A DNA stretch of 64,000 nt from Rodentibacter caecimuris. GTDB taxonomy: Bacteria > Pseudomonadota > Gammaproteobacteria > Enterobacterales > Pasteurellaceae. The stretch lies in assembly GCA_001998905.1 (NCBI GenBank), contig MLAA01000035.1, forward strand, positions 89,951 to 153,950, in the 5' to 3' direction. Made by a program: the position numbers and the translations under genes. The stretch's first letter is position 1, and every line of letters starts with the position of its first letter. The notes below the pieces were generated by a model that searched no databases, was not told where the DNA came from, and saw nothing but the letters and a program-made list of their open reading frames with translations. Shown piece after piece: positions 22,124-30,525 of the stretch.

Positions 22124-22177
22124 ATACCCAGAAACTACTCTAAAATGACCAAAAAACAGTAACTCAAGGAGAAAAAA

Positions 22178-22699
22178 ATGAATTTACCCGATGATTATTT
22201 TTTAGACACTGATGATGAAATGCTTGAGTATTTGGAAAATCAAGCCAAACAAAGCATTGCAGAAATACAGAAATCAAATGAACAAAACCGAGAAAAAGCC
22301 TATCGTTTACTAAACTATCTCGTAGCAGGCATAGGCGGGGTAACATTAGTATTACTTAATCACATTGAAAAACTACATTTTTTCTTTATTTTAGGGAGTA
22401 TCATTTGTATTACTGGCTGGTCTATTTCTGCAGTTATATTATTGCACTATGTCATTCTAAGCAAAAAAAGACCACTGACAACAAATATGCCACAAAATCT
22501 CTATAACGATTCATTCAAATCAAGCCAAGAAAACAATAAACTGGGAATATTGAGACGATATGAACTACATAATACTAACCAGTATATTGTTCATTTGCTT
22601 AGACTCAATAATGAATACCGACACTACACGGATAAGGCAATAATGATATCGTTTAGCGTACCTGTTGCAGCAGTATCAATTATTGGAATATCAGCCTAA
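22178..22699 (+). CDS. Prophage membrane protein of unknown function
   Basis: A 173-residue protein. An acidic N-terminus and coiled segment (residues 1-45, EMLEYLENQAKQSIAEIQKS) are followed by two close membrane helices (LLNYLVAGIGGVTLVLLNHI and FFILGSIICITGWSISAVIL) and a last hydrophobic segment at the C-terminus. AAGGAG lies seven bases before the ATG. The topology resembles small prophage-borne membrane proteins that can act in exclusion, but I know no named family. Its end overlaps the convergent proline-rich gene by nine bases. Confidence 0.6.
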   Translation: MNLPDDYFLDTDDEMLEYLENQAKQSIAEIQKSNEQNREKAYRLLNYLVAGIGGVTLVLLNHIEKLHFFFILGSIICITGWSISAVILLHYVILSKKRPLTTNMPQNLYNDSFKSSQENNKLGILRRYELHNTNQYIVHLLRLNNEYRHYTDKAIMISFSVPVAAVSIIGISA

Positions 22700-22834
22700 A
22701 ATGGGCTTACCTTTTGGTTTAGGTTTATCTGCGCTCTCTCCAATAAATACAGGCTCAGGCTTTCTGTAAGTTGTAGGTTGAGGTTTAGAGGGAGCCGGTT
22801 GTGGTTTCGGCTGTGTTGGCTTTTGATTAGACAT
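22691..22834 (-). CDS. Proline/lysine-rich small protein
   Basis: A 47-residue protein (MSNQKPTQPKPQPAPSKPQP then TTYRKPEPVFIGESADKPKP) with repeated KPQP units. AGGA precedes the ATG at 22834. It has no membrane segment. It reads against the PL operon. Composition suggests an unstructured peptide; function unknown. Confidence 0.5.
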   Translation of the reverse strand: MSNQKPTQPKPQPAPSKPQPTTYRKPEPVFIGESADKPKPKGKPILG

Positions 22835-22962
22835 AAAAAATCCTAATTTATACGTTGTGGTTGTACAAATTATAATCCTTATGCGTTGTGGTGACAAGTA
22901 AGGCGAGTTTAGTGGTTCTCGTTAAAAAACCACATTGACACTGCCCACCTTTCGGATTAAGA

Positions 22963-23018
22963 TAACCGCACTATCAAAACACAAGCGGTTATCCGCCCCG
23001 ACAGAATGCGGTTTTTTT
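22963..23018 (+). terminator. Terminator-like structure before BRO gene leader
   Basis: AACCGCA (22964..22970) can pair with either GCGGTT (22985..22990) or TGCGGTT (23007..23013); the latter is followed by seven Ts. The alternative pairings resemble an attenuator. It lies 33 bases upstream of the C4-like RNA. Confidence 0.45.
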
Positions 23019-23050
23019 GTACCCAAAATTTAGGAAATGCCCTAAAACTA

Positions 23051-23132
23051 TGGCGGGTCGAGAGAGCCTAATATAACACCCGAAAGGGAAATAAGCTCCG
23101 CCGATCTTGTGTTTGGTAGTTGAAGCCCGCCA
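23051..23132 (+). ncRNA. C4-like antisense RNA upstream of BRO gene
   Basis: TGGCGGG (23051..23057) pairs with CCCGCCA (23126..23132). Inside, CCC-GAAA-GGG forms a hairpin, followed by AATAAGCTCC and an unpaired CTTGTGTTT (23106..23114). That nonamer is perfectly complementary to AAACACAAG at 23156..23164, which overlaps the AAGG ribosome site of the BRO-type gene; pairing extends to 11 with one G-U. Upstream placement, multi-stem form and ribosome-site complementarity fit C4 RNAs of P1-like phages. Confidence 0.58.
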
Positions 23133-23173
23133 CCTACTAAGTGGCATTTACTAAAAAACACAAGGTACAAATT

Positions 23174-23776
23174 ATGACAACTCAAATTCAATTCCAGTCT
23201 TTCAATTTTAATTCAAATTCAGTTAGAGTTATTACAGATCCAAATCAAGAATTTTGGTTCTGCGGTGTTGATGTTTGTAACATTCTTGGCTACGAAAACT
23301 CTCGTACAACTATTCAGAAACATTGCAAACAAGGGGGTGTATCGAAACGATACACCCCTACCCAAAGCGGAGATCAAGAAATGATCTTCATCAACGAACC
23401 AAACCTATACCGCTTAATCATCAAAAGCAGAAAGCCCGAAGCCGAACCTTTTGAAGCGTGGGTATTTGAAGAAGTTCTACCGCAAATTCGCAAAACAGGG
23501 AAATATCAGTTAGAGCCAAAACAGCTCGCCTTGCCTGAGCCAACGGTAGATCGAGAATTTCAACAGGCGATGATTAAAATCTTAAACTACGCCCGCCAAT
23601 ACGAGCAATTCCAACGTGCAATCTGTACGAAACGAGGTGAAGAACAAAGACGACAAATTGAGTTCTTCTTCTCGGATATTGTGGGCGATGACGGTTATTT
23701 ATTCATCTTTCGCAACAACATCACGCAGGATATTCAAAGAGCAACGGATATGCTGTATTCGCAAATAATCAAATAA
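23174..23776 (+). CDS. BRO-N family phage regulator/antirepressor
   Basis: A 200-residue protein starting MTTQIQFQSFNFNSNSVRVI. The BRO-N domain covers residues about 12-115: EFWFCGVDVCNILGYENSRT, QEMIFINEPNLYRLIIKSRK and AEPFEAWVFEEVLPQIRKTG. The C-terminal helical part (ILNYARQYEQFQRAI) is specific. ATG 23174 has AAGG at 23162..23165; the upstream ATG at 23141 lies in the leader. It probably modulates immunity, as other BRO-type antirepressors do. Confidence 0.82.
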   Translation: MTTQIQFQSFNFNSNSVRVITDPNQEFWFCGVDVCNILGYENSRTTIQKHCKQGGVSKRYTPTQSGDQEMIFINEPNLYRLIIKSRKPEAEPFEAWVFEEVLPQIRKTGKYQLEPKQLALPEPTVDREFQQAMIKILNYARQYEQFQRAICTKRGEEQRRQIEFFFSDIVGDDGYLFIFRNNITQDIQRATDMLYSQIIK

Positions 23777-23886
23777 AACCTTAACCAAAACCGACCGCAC
23801 TTTAACTCTGAAGTAAATTTCAAAGCTCACTTCACAGTAAAGCGTGGCGGTTTATCTCACCCTAAATTCAGCAAAAGGAACAGAAA

Positions 23887-24018
23887 ATGAGCATTAAAAG
23901 AATAAAAATCGCCCTGCTCGCCTTCGTGTTTATCGGGCTTGCGTGGTATTTAGAACTCGGTAACGATTATGACGGAAGAATGATTCAACAACAAATCATA
24001 CAGCCTAGCGAAAGCTAG
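23887..24018 (+). CDS. Small membrane protein, 43 aa
   Basis: MSIKRIKIALLAFVFIGLAW then a hydrophilic tail. One membrane segment at about residues 6-21. AAGGAA lies seven bases before the ATG. The stop codon is part of the following terminator hairpin. Function unknown. Confidence 0.55.
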   Translation: MSIKRIKIALLAFVFIGLAWYLELGNDYDGRMIQQQIIQPSES

Positions 24019-24026
24019 GTTTTTTA
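24004..24026 (+). terminator. Terminator overlapping a stop codon
   Basis: CCTAGC-GAAA-GCTAGG (24004..24019) followed by six Ts. The TAG in its 3' arm is the stop codon of the 43-aa ORF. It would separate the PL operon from the DUF4224/integrase pair. Confidence 0.8.
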
Positions 24027-24037
24027 TTGGAGGAAAT

Positions 24038-24262
24038 ATGGAAATTAATATCTATGAAGACTTTCTTTCCAAACCTGAAATTGAGTTTTTAACTGGAAGA
24101 AAGCTGAAATCGTCAATTATAAAACAACTAAACATTATGGGGATCCCTTTTAAACTTAATGCTAATGGCTACCCTATTGTTCGAAGAGATTACAATCATT
24201 CTGCTAAAAAACAACAAGGCAAAAAATCAACTGAATGGATGCCGACAGTATTAAAAACATAG
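24038..24262 (+). CDS. DUF4224 protein, excisionase-position gene
   Basis: A 74-residue protein starting MEINIYEDFLSKPEIEFLTG, with LTGRKLKSSIIKQLNIMGIP then FKLNANGYPIVRRD. This is the DUF4224 pattern, a small winged-helix-like protein often encoded directly before a lambda-type integrase. It may act as an excisionase or integration helper. GGAGG lies close before the ATG. It ends 12 bases before the integrase start. Confidence 0.75.
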   Translation: MEINIYEDFLSKPEIEFLTGRKLKSSIIKQLNIMGIPFKLNANGYPIVRRDYNHSAKKQQGKKSTEWMPTVLKT

Positions 24263-24273
24263 GAGTATGTACA

Positions 24274-25299
24274 ATGGCCAGACCTCGTAAACGTAAAAAT
24301 CAGGGATTACCCCAAAACCTTCTTTGCCGTTCTCGTACACGGGCAAATGGAAAAGTAGTTGAATATTATTACTATGTAATGGCTAATGGAAAAGAAAAAA
24401 GCCTCGGTACAGATAAACATACCGCAATTCTTGAAGCGGCTAGATTAAATCTAAATCAATATTCATCAGCAAATATTGCTACTACTCCCATGGTCTTTGC
24501 TCGATATGAATTAGAAGAGCTACCAAAAAAATCGAAAAATACCCAAATACAATACAAGTATATGCTCAAAAAACTCAAAGAGTTTTTCTGCAACCCACCA
24601 GTTTCATTATCTGAAATCAAGCCACTGCATATCAGAATGTATCTTGACTGGCGAAGTGATAAGCCCACTGCTGCTAATATAGAAATAAGTATCTTTCATC
24701 ACATTTGGAATAAAGCGAGAGCTTGGGGGTATACAGATAAAGCCTGTCCAAGCGAAGGTGTAGAAAAACACAAGCTTAAAAAGAGAGATGTTTATATTGA
24801 AGATCATATCTATCAGAAAGTATATTCTTTATGTGATCCAATGATGAAAGATATAATGGATATTGCTTATTTATCTGGACAAAGACCGATTGATGTGATG
24901 AATATGCATACAAATCACATTATTGATGACGTATTGAATATCGTCCAACAAAAAACAAAAGAGAAAGTCAGAATTGCGCTTAAAGGGAAACTAAAAGAAA
25001 TTCTTGCAAGAAGAGCGACTGGTGGCTATATATTCTTAAATAGAAATGGGAATAAATTCACACGACAAGCAATCACAGCTAAATTTGCAAAACTAAGAAA
25101 ACTTGCAATTCGAACCTACCCAGAGTTAGAAAAGGAGTTATCTGAATTTCAACTTCGAGATTTGAGAGCAAAAGCAGGCACAGATAAATCACTATCGACA
25201 AACGAAGATGAAGCACGTAAACAATTAGGTCATACATCAATTCAAATGACAAAACGTTACATCCGAAAAAATAAAGTTGTTGACCCTACCCGCTCATAG
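24274..25299 (+). CDS. int: Phage integrase, tyrosine recombinase (lambda Int group)
   Basis: A 341-residue site-specific recombinase. The N-terminus (MARPRKRKNQGLPQNLLCRS) and GKEKSLGTDKHTAILEAARL are like the arm-binding domain of lambda Int. The core-binding domain spans about 70-165. Catalytic residues: Arg in YLSGQRPIDVMN, Lys in KTKEKVRIAL, RDLRAKAGTD in the HxxR place (Arg replaces the first His, as in many related integrases), His in GHTSIQMT and the nucleophile Tyr in TKRYIRKNK. ATG 24274 has AGGAG eight bases upstream. Its end marks the right edge of the prophage. Confidence 0.9.
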   Translation: MARPRKRKNQGLPQNLLCRSRTRANGKVVEYYYYVMANGKEKSLGTDKHTAILEAARLNLNQYSSANIATTPMVFARYELEELPKKSKNTQIQYKYMLKKLKEFFCNPPVSLSEIKPLHIRMYLDWRSDKPTAANIEISIFHHIWNKARAWGYTDKACPSEGVEKHKLKKRDVYIEDHIYQKVYSLCDPMMKDIMDIAYLSGQRPIDVMNMHTNHIIDDVLNIVQQKTKEKVRIALKGKLKEILARRATGGYIFLNRNGNKFTRQAITAKFAKLRKLAIRTYPELEKELSEFQLRDLRAKAGTDKSLSTNEDEARKQLGHTSIQMTKRYIRKNKVVDPTRS

Positions 25300-25350
25300 T
25301 TTCGGAACACATTGTATTATTTCGGAACACACATAATGAGATATTATGCG
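25300..25350. other. Candidate right attachment region
   Basis: Two direct copies of TTTCGGAACACA, 20 bp apart, lie just after the integrase (25300..25311 and 25320..25331), followed by the dyad CATAAT...ATTATG (25332..25348). Integrase arm or core sites are expected here. The left junction is outside the window, so the core cannot be fixed. Confidence 0.35.
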
Positions 25351-25515
25351 TAGATGATTGATTTAAAAACAAAAAACAAATCTTACTTAACATCTCTTGA
25401 TAAGAAAACCTTAAGAGCCCTTCATTTTTTAAATTTTATTTGTTTATTCAGAGTACAACAAATAAAAAACAGAAAAGTTACTCTGAAATAACAGCAAACA
25501 CTGCGAAAAACTTAT

Positions 25516-25750
25516 TTAGAAGGAAGCAATAACTTTAGCTTTCCCAATATAGGGAACAGAATAGTTCATTACATTACTAAATTTATCAAAATTAATTTTA
25601 GTGCCATAGGCATAAAAGAACACTACATTTTTAGGCATTGATGTGTTGAACTAACACTTTCTCGATAATAGGTAATAGTGCCACTGTATTAAATATCAAC
25701 ATAACAGAAGCAATTAATAATATCCCATAAACAAATCCATAGCGGAATTT
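25516..25750 (-). pseudogene. Gene remnants next to CRISPR array
   Basis: Two overlapping minus-strand open stretches. 25631..25750 is an open fragment without a start, preceded by an in-frame stop, encoding a hydrophobic end (KFRYGFVYGILLIASVMLIF then NTVALLPIIEKVLVQHINA). 25516..25638 encodes a 40-residue piece starting MPKNVVFFYAYGTKINFDKF and ending GKAKVIASF. Natural-looking protein sequence without a complete gene suggests decay of a host operon. I do not recognise the family. The rest of 25351..25996 is AT-rich and without genes; the last part is probably the CRISPR leader. Confidence 0.35.
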
Positions 25751-25996
25751 TTATTATTAAATTAAGCTATCATTACTATGCTGGAGCCTTAATAGATATA
25801 ACTGAGTCCAATAATATAGCTTAGTCTCTTTAATTTTAAACTAGAATCCTCTTCTCCTTCTTATACGACCCTCTTATTTCAAGTTAAAAATTCCCATTTA
25901 AAAACAACATGTTATAAAACGTTTGTAAAAAAGGGTATTTAACTCCAAAATATCTTAACCTCTTGGAATATCAACTATTTTCAAATAAAATACCTA

Positions 25997-26503
25997 CCTC
26001 ACTGCCGCATAGGCAGCTTAGAAATGTCAGATTTTACGTAGCGTATCTTGACAAAACCTCACTGCCGCATAGGCAACTTAGAAACAAAAATGAAATTTGC
26101 AGACTGCCTATGTTATACCTCACTGCCGCATAGGCAGCTTAGAAATCTATGAAGAAATGGAAAATCAGACAGGACAACCTCACTGCCGCATAGGCAGCTT
26201 AGAAAGTCTTTAACAGCACGCTGGAAAGCAATTATAGCCTCACTGCCGCATAGGCAGCTTAGAAAAATCCACCATTTGTAAAAAGGGATTATTGCCCCCT
26301 CACTGCCGCATAGGCAGCTTAGAAAATCTCGGCAAATTCGGGGGCGATTTGGTCGAACCTCACTGCCGCATAGGCAGCTTAGAAATCGCTTAAGTAAAAT
26401 GCTTCAGACAATAACGCCCTCACTACCGCATAGGTAGCTTAGAAATACAAGGATTTATCGAAAGAAGATTTGTTGGACCTCTGCCACATAGATAGTTTAG
26501 AAA
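25997..26503 (+). CRISPR. Type I-F-like CRISPR array, 9 repeats, 8 spacers
   Basis: A 28-bp repeat (begins CCTCACTGCCGCATAGGC, ends AGCTTAGAAA) starts at 25997, 26057, 26118, 26178, 26238, 26298, 26358 and 26418, with a 26-bp decayed copy at 26478..26503. Spacers are 32 bp, except the second at 33. CTGCC-GCATA-GGCAG forms the Cas6f hairpin, and the 3' end CTTAGAAA fits the I-F crRNA handle, so the array reads rightward with the leader at left. Repeat 2 has a single change (GGCAA); repeat 8 has paired changes that keep the stem. No cas gene is present in the window. Confidence 0.95.
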
Positions 26504-26680
26504 AATCATAACAACTATTTCTATAGTACTATCAATTTCTTCAGGTATTTTCTGAAAAATATTTTAATTCTCCTATCTATAAAGTTTTTGGAAAATTAGT
26601 TCACCACACATTACAGTGCATTGGAGATTACAGAGTTTTTTATGTAAAATATTAACATTTAATTGCATAAGGATTTTCGA

Positions 26681-27220
26681 ATGAAAAAACACCACGTTGA
26701 CGTACTTATTTCAGAAAATGAAGTCCGTACTCGTATTCAACAACTCGCTATAGAAATCACTCATTTCTATAAGCAGAAACAAACGAATAAACTAATTGTT
26801 GTCGGGCTATTACGCGGTTCTTTTATGTTTATGGCGGATTTAGTTCGTGAAATTAAATTACCAGTAGAAATTGAATTTATGACAACAGCTAGCTATGGAA
26901 GCGGTATGACAACGAATCATGATGTCAAAATTACCAAAGATTTGGATGGTGATATTAAAGGGGAAGATGTATTAATCGTGGAAGACATTATTGATACCGG
27001 ATATACCTTACAAAAAGTACGTGAGATATTAAACTTACGCGACCCCAAAAGCCTGACTATTTGTACCTTGCTAGATAAGCCATCACGCCGTGAAGTACAA
27101 GTGCCCGTGAAATGGGTTGGGTTTGAAATTCCCGATGAGTTTGTCGTTGGTTATGGTATTGATTATGCCCAGCGTCATCGTAATTTAGGCTATATCGGTA
27201 AAGTCGTGTTAGAAGAATAA
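26681..27220 (+). CDS. hpt: Hypoxanthine phosphoribosyltransferase
   Basis: A 179-residue purine salvage enzyme that joins hypoxanthine (and guanine) to PRPP. The PRPP-binding motif [14 protein letters not shown] is at about 99-112, and [13 protein letters not shown] near the N-terminus forms the other active-site loop. Start at 26681 with AAGG about eight bases before; the in-frame ATG at 26663 lacks a ribosome site. It stands alone between the CRISPR array and the convergent der gene. Confidence 0.92.
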   Translation: MKKHHVDVLISENEVRTRIQQLAIEITHFYKQKQTNKLIVVGLLRGSFMFMADLVREIKLPVEIEFMTTASYGSGMTTNHDVKITKDLDGDIKGEDVLIVEDIIDTGYTLQKVREILNLRDPKSLTICTLLDKPSRREVQVPVKWVGFEIPDEFVVGYGIDYAQRHRNLGYIGKVVLEE

Positions 27221-27264
27221 GAAGAGAAAAAGTGCGGTCAAAAAATATTTATTTTTCAAGATTC

Positions 27265-27292
27265 AAGGGGGGAATTATATTCCCCCTTTTTT
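27265..27292. terminator. Terminator between hpt and der
   Basis: AAGGGGGGAAT pairs with ATTCCCCCTT (27265..27288) and is followed by TTTT. The genes are convergent; the opposite strand also has A/T-rich flanks, so it may serve both. A uptake signal lies just upstream (about 27231..27239). Confidence 0.75.
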
Positions 27293-27295
27293 AGT

Positions 27296-28819
27296 CTATT
27301 TTTTTGATTTTTTAATAAATTTCATCAAACGCTTACGCTTACGCAGCTGATTTGGCGTCAGTTTATTTCTCTTTCCAGCAAAAGGGTTATTTCCTTCTTG
27401 GAATAATAATCGAATTGGCGAGCCGATAATTTTTAAACTTTTACGGTAATAATTAGATAAATAGCGTTTATATGAGTCTGGTAATTTATCCATTTGGTTA
27501 CCGTGGACAACAATAATCGGAGGGTTATAGCCGCCAGGATGCGCATATTTTAATTTAATGCGCCGACCGCTTGCCATTGGCGGTTGATGCTCATCAGTTG
27601 CCATTTGTAGAATACGTGTTAATAGCGATGTCGTCATTTTTTGCGTTGCACAAGCATAAGCTTCTTGAACTGACTCAAATAAATTTCCTACTCCGCTACC
27701 ATGTAATGCAGAAATAAAATGAACACGAGCAAAATCAATAAAATCTAAACGTCTATCTAATTCAGATTTTACTCTATCTTTAGCTTCTTGTTCCAAACCA
27801 TCCCATTTATTGACGACAATAACGAGTGCGCGCCCTGCATTTAAAATAAAACCGAGTAAAGAGAGATCTTGGTCAGAAATATTTTCCCTGCCATCAATAG
27901 TTAATAACACAACATTTGCATCTTGAATGGCTTGCAATGTTTTAATAACAGAAAATTTTTCTACCACTAAATGTACTTTACCACGTTTACGAACGCCAGC
28001 AGTATCAATAAGCGTATATTGTTGTCCATCTCGCTCCATAGGAATATAAATACTATCACGCGTTGTTCCCGGCATATCGTATACGACAACCCGATCTTCA
28101 CCTAGAATACGATTGATTAGTGTTGATTTTCCAACATTAGGACGGCCTACAATTGCAATTTTTATATTATCATTTTCAGGTAGTTCTGTTTCCGCTAAGG
28201 CCTCATCTAATAATTCAGCATCTTCTTCGGAATAGAAATCAAATTCCTGTTCCCATTCATCTTTTTCATATTCATTTTCAGATAAAGTGCGGTCAATTTC
28301 ATCGCTATTCTGATGAATACTTTGTACTAGCGGTGTCAAGATATGTTCCATCAATTGCGTTACACCACGCCCCTGTGCAGCAGCTATTTGTTCAATTTCT
28401 CCCAATCCTAACTGGTAAAATTCAGCACAATGAGAATCTGCATCAATTCCATCGGTTTTATTCGCGACCACTATGGTCGTTTTATTTTGGCGTTGGCGCA
28501 AATAATTGGCAATACCAATATCCGCCGTAGTTAAACCGGCTCTCGCATCAACTAGAAACAATACGACATCAGCCTCTTCAATAGCTAAAAGAGATTGCTC
28601 TGCCATTTTTTCTTCTACGCCTTCTTCCGTGCCATCGATACCTCCGGTATCAATCACAATAAAATCATAACCAGCAATATTTGCCTGACCATATTTGCGA
28701 TCCCTTGTTAAGCCAGGGAAATCAGCAACTAAAGCATCTCTGGTTCGAGTTAAACGATTAAATAATGTAGATTTCCCTACATTCGGGCGCCCTACCAGGG
28801 CAACGACTGGCATAGTCAT
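27296..28819 (-). CDS. der: Ribosome biogenesis GTPase Der (EngA)
   Basis: A 507-residue protein with two tandem GTPase domains. The first P-loop is [14 protein letters not shown] at about 10-23 with NKTDG later; the second is [14 protein letters not shown] at about 225-238 with NKWDG. A C-terminal KH-like domain ([20 protein letters not shown]) and a basic tail complete it. It is needed for maturation of the 50S ribosomal subunit. An acidic insert separates the G domains, as usual in gammaproteobacteria. Confidence 0.95.
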   Translation of the reverse strand: MTMPVVALVGRPNVGKSTLFNRLTRTRDALVADFPGLTRDRKYGQANIAGYDFIVIDTGGIDGTEEGVEEKMAEQSLLAIEEADVVLFLVDARAGLTTADIGIANYLRQRQNKTTIVVANKTDGIDADSHCAEFYQLGLGEIEQIAAAQGRGVTQLMEHILTPLVQSIHQNSDEIDRTLSENEYEKDEWEQEFDFYSEEDAELLDEALAETELPENDNIKIAIVGRPNVGKSTLINRILGEDRVVVYDMPGTTRDSIYIPMERDGQQYTLIDTAGVRKRGKVHLVVEKFSVIKTLQAIQDANVVLLTIDGRENISDQDLSLLGFILNAGRALVIVVNKWDGLEQEAKDRVKSELDRRLDFIDFARVHFISALHGSGVGNLFESVQEAYACATQKMTTSLLTRILQMATDEHQPPMASGRRIKLKYAHPGGYNPPIIVVHGNQMDKLPDSYKRYLSNYYRKSLKIIGSPIRLLFQEGNNPFAGKRNKLTPNQLRKRKRLMKFIKKSKK

Positions 28820-28922
28820 AAAAATTTCTCTTTAGCTATAAACTTAATTGCGCCATTATAACGAAAGTCCTAGACTCGGTAAAATGAGTATAAAAAAAGC
28901 ACCTAACGGTGCTATATAAATG

Positions 28923-28999
28923 TGGCGGAACGGACGGGACTCGAACCCGCGACCCCCTGCGTGACAGGCAGGTATTCTAACCAGCTGAACTACCGCTCC
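28923..28999 (-). tRNA. tRNA-Asp (GTC)
   Basis: A 77-base cloverleaf with encoded CCA. The anticodon loop CCTGTCACG gives GTC; T-loop GGTTCGAGT and D-loop AGCTGGTTAGA are canonical. The acceptor stem starts GGAGCGG and ends with CCGTTCC before GCCA. Confidence 0.97.
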
Positions 29000-29030
29000 G
29001 TAATAATAAGGAGTTAAATGAAAAACTAAT

Positions 29031-29107
29031 TGGCGGAATGGACGGGACTCGAACCCGCGACCCCCTGCGTGACAGGCAGGTATTCTAACCAGCTGAACTA
29101 CCACTCC
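29031..29107 (-). tRNA. tRNA-Asp (GTC), second copy
   Basis: Identical to the neighbouring copy except for a compensated acceptor-stem pair: GGAGTGG with CCATTCC instead of GGAGCGG with CCGTTCC. The genes are 31 bases apart and probably cotranscribed. Confidence 0.97.
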
Positions 29108-29195
29108 GTAAAAGTCGGGCGTATGATAATGTTCAAGTGAAACATCGTCAATCTTTTTTTTTGACTTTTCTTCTATCTGCCTAATCTATGACCGA

Positions 29196-29972
29196 TTAAT
29201 GAGTTGATTCCTTTAGGCATTTCTCCCAAAAACAATTATTCCCACTCTTTTTATTTATCGTTTTGATCAATTCAAAATGAGCATTTAATTCTTCTTCATT
29301 TGGGGCAATGAGTTTAAAATCGTACTGAAAATTGACCGCACTTTCGACTACTGTTTCCGCTTCGATAGTTTGTATCACCTTTGTAGCCATTGTCGGGGTA
29401 ACTTCGGGTTCCGTTTCATCAAATAAACTAGTTTGTCCTCCCGTCATTGATAAGTACACGTCAGCTAAAATCTCTGCATCAAGTAACGCTCCATGTAAGG
29501 TCCGTTTGCTGTTATCAATTCCCAATCGATCACAAAGCGCGTCCAAACTATTACGTTTACCCGGATACATCTGGCGCGCCATTTGCAAGGTATCCGTAAC
29601 AACGCAAATATCTTGTGTTTTCACATTTAAATGATGTTTAGCAAATTCGTAGTCCATAAATCCCACATCGAAGGGAGCATTATGAATCAGTAATTCGGCT
29701 CCCTGAATATAATCAATAAATTGTTTAGCTATCTGCTGAAATGATGCCTTATCAGCCAACATCTCATCAGTAATACCGTGAACTTTTATTGCTTCAGGAT
29801 CAACCGGGCGATCTGGTTTAATATAAATATGAAAATTATTACCAGTATAACGACGATTAATCATTTCTACTGCACCTATTTCAATAATACAATGCCCTTC
29901 ATAATGTTTTCCGATTTGATTCATTCCTGTTGTTTCAGTATCCAACACAATTTGGCGGTTTGGATTTATCAT
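29196..29972 (-). CDS. dnaQ: DNA polymerase III epsilon subunit, proofreading exonuclease
   Basis: A 258-residue 3'-5' exonuclease. ExoI motif LDTETTGMNQ is near residues 9-18, ExoII in LLIHNAPFDVGFMDYEF, and the ExoIII-epsilon motif HGALLDAEILADVYL. The C-terminal segment would bind the alpha subunit. I prefer ATG 29972 (MINPNRQIVLD), as in H. influenzae from memory; at the ATG of 29984 the AAGGG would touch the start codon. It is divergent from rnhA. Confidence 0.92.
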   Translation of the reverse strand: MINPNRQIVLDTETTGMNQIGKHYEGHCIIEIGAVEMINRRYTGNNFHIYIKPDRPVDPEAIKVHGITDEMLADKASFQQIAKQFIDYIQGAELLIHNAPFDVGFMDYEFAKHHLNVKTQDICVVTDTLQMARQMYPGKRNSLDALCDRLGIDNSKRTLHGALLDAEILADVYLSMTGGQTSLFDETEPEVTPTMATKVIQTIEAETVVESAVNFQYDFKLIAPNEEELNAHFELIKTINKKSGNNCFWEKCLKESTH

Positions 29973-30045
29973 TGTTCTATTCATCCCTTTTTATTACAAT
30001 AACCACGTTATTCTACACGACCGTTTTTAATCTGCAAGGAACCTT

Positions 30046-30525
30046 ATGTCAACGCAAATCGACAAAAAACAAATTGAAATATTCACTGACGGATCTTGCT
30101 TAGGAAATCCTGGTACCGGTGGTATTGGCATTTTATTACGTTATAAACAACACGAGAAACAAATTTCTAAGGGTTATCTTCAAACCACTAATAACCGTAT
30201 GGAACTAAGAGCAGTAATAGAAGCCTTAAACAATTTAAAAGAATCTTGCAGTATTCGGCTATATAGCGATAGCCAATATATGAAAAATGGTATTACTCAA
30301 TGGATTTTTAATTGGAAAAAAAATAATTGGAAATCTAGCACAGGAAAAGCAATAAAGAACCAAGATTTATGGATACGATTGGATCAGGCTGTACAAAGGC
30401 ATGACATTGATTGGTGTTGGGTTAAAGGGCATGCCGGACATAGAGAAAATGAAATTTGTGATAAATTGGCAAAACAAGGGGCAGAAAACCCAACATTAGA
30501 GGATATAGGTTATCAACAAAACTAA
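30046..30525 (+). CDS. rnhA: Ribonuclease HI
   Basis: A 159-residue enzyme that cuts RNA in RNA-DNA hybrids. Catalytic acidic residues: Asp in [12 protein letters not shown], Glu in [13 protein letters not shown], Asp in [12 protein letters not shown] and Asp in [17 protein letters not shown] precedes the ATG. Length matches the E. coli enzyme (155). Its stop overlaps the 3' end of convergent metX. Confidence 0.95.
   Translation: MSTQIDKKQIEIFTDGSCLGNPGTGGIGILLRYKQHEKQISKGYLQTTNNRMELRAVIEALNNLKESCSIRLYSDSQYMKNGITQWIFNWKKNNWKSSTGKAIKNQDLWIRLDQAVQRHDIDWCWVKGHAGHRENEICDKLAKQGAENPTLEDIGYQQN

Larger units (their letters stand above)
21743..22177 (+). other. Gene-free structured region in PL operon
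   Basis: No ORF with a ribosome site is visible in these 435 bases. The stretch is rich in potential stems: GTTTATAG...CTATAAAC at about 21848-21880, a split stem AAAACCGCTCTC...GAGAGCGGTTTTT (21997..22066) enclosing GCGAAGCAATTCGC, and the terminator at 22098..22123. It may hold a small RNA or be an operon leader. Confidence 0.4.

Noticed and set aside
25997..26503. Self-targeting spacers against the adjacent prophage
   Set aside because: Comparing spacer-encoded peptides with the prophage proteins by eye gave no match; this is not an exhaustive nucleotide search.
25300..26680. cas genes near the CRISPR array
   Set aside because: No ORF of suitable length or similarity lies here, and none of the flanking genes is a Cas protein.
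28856..29104. 82-codon minus-strand ORF with repeated VVQLVRIPACHAGGRGFESRP-like peptide
   Set aside because: It is a reading frame through the two tandem tRNA-Asp genes; the repeat is the tRNA sequence.
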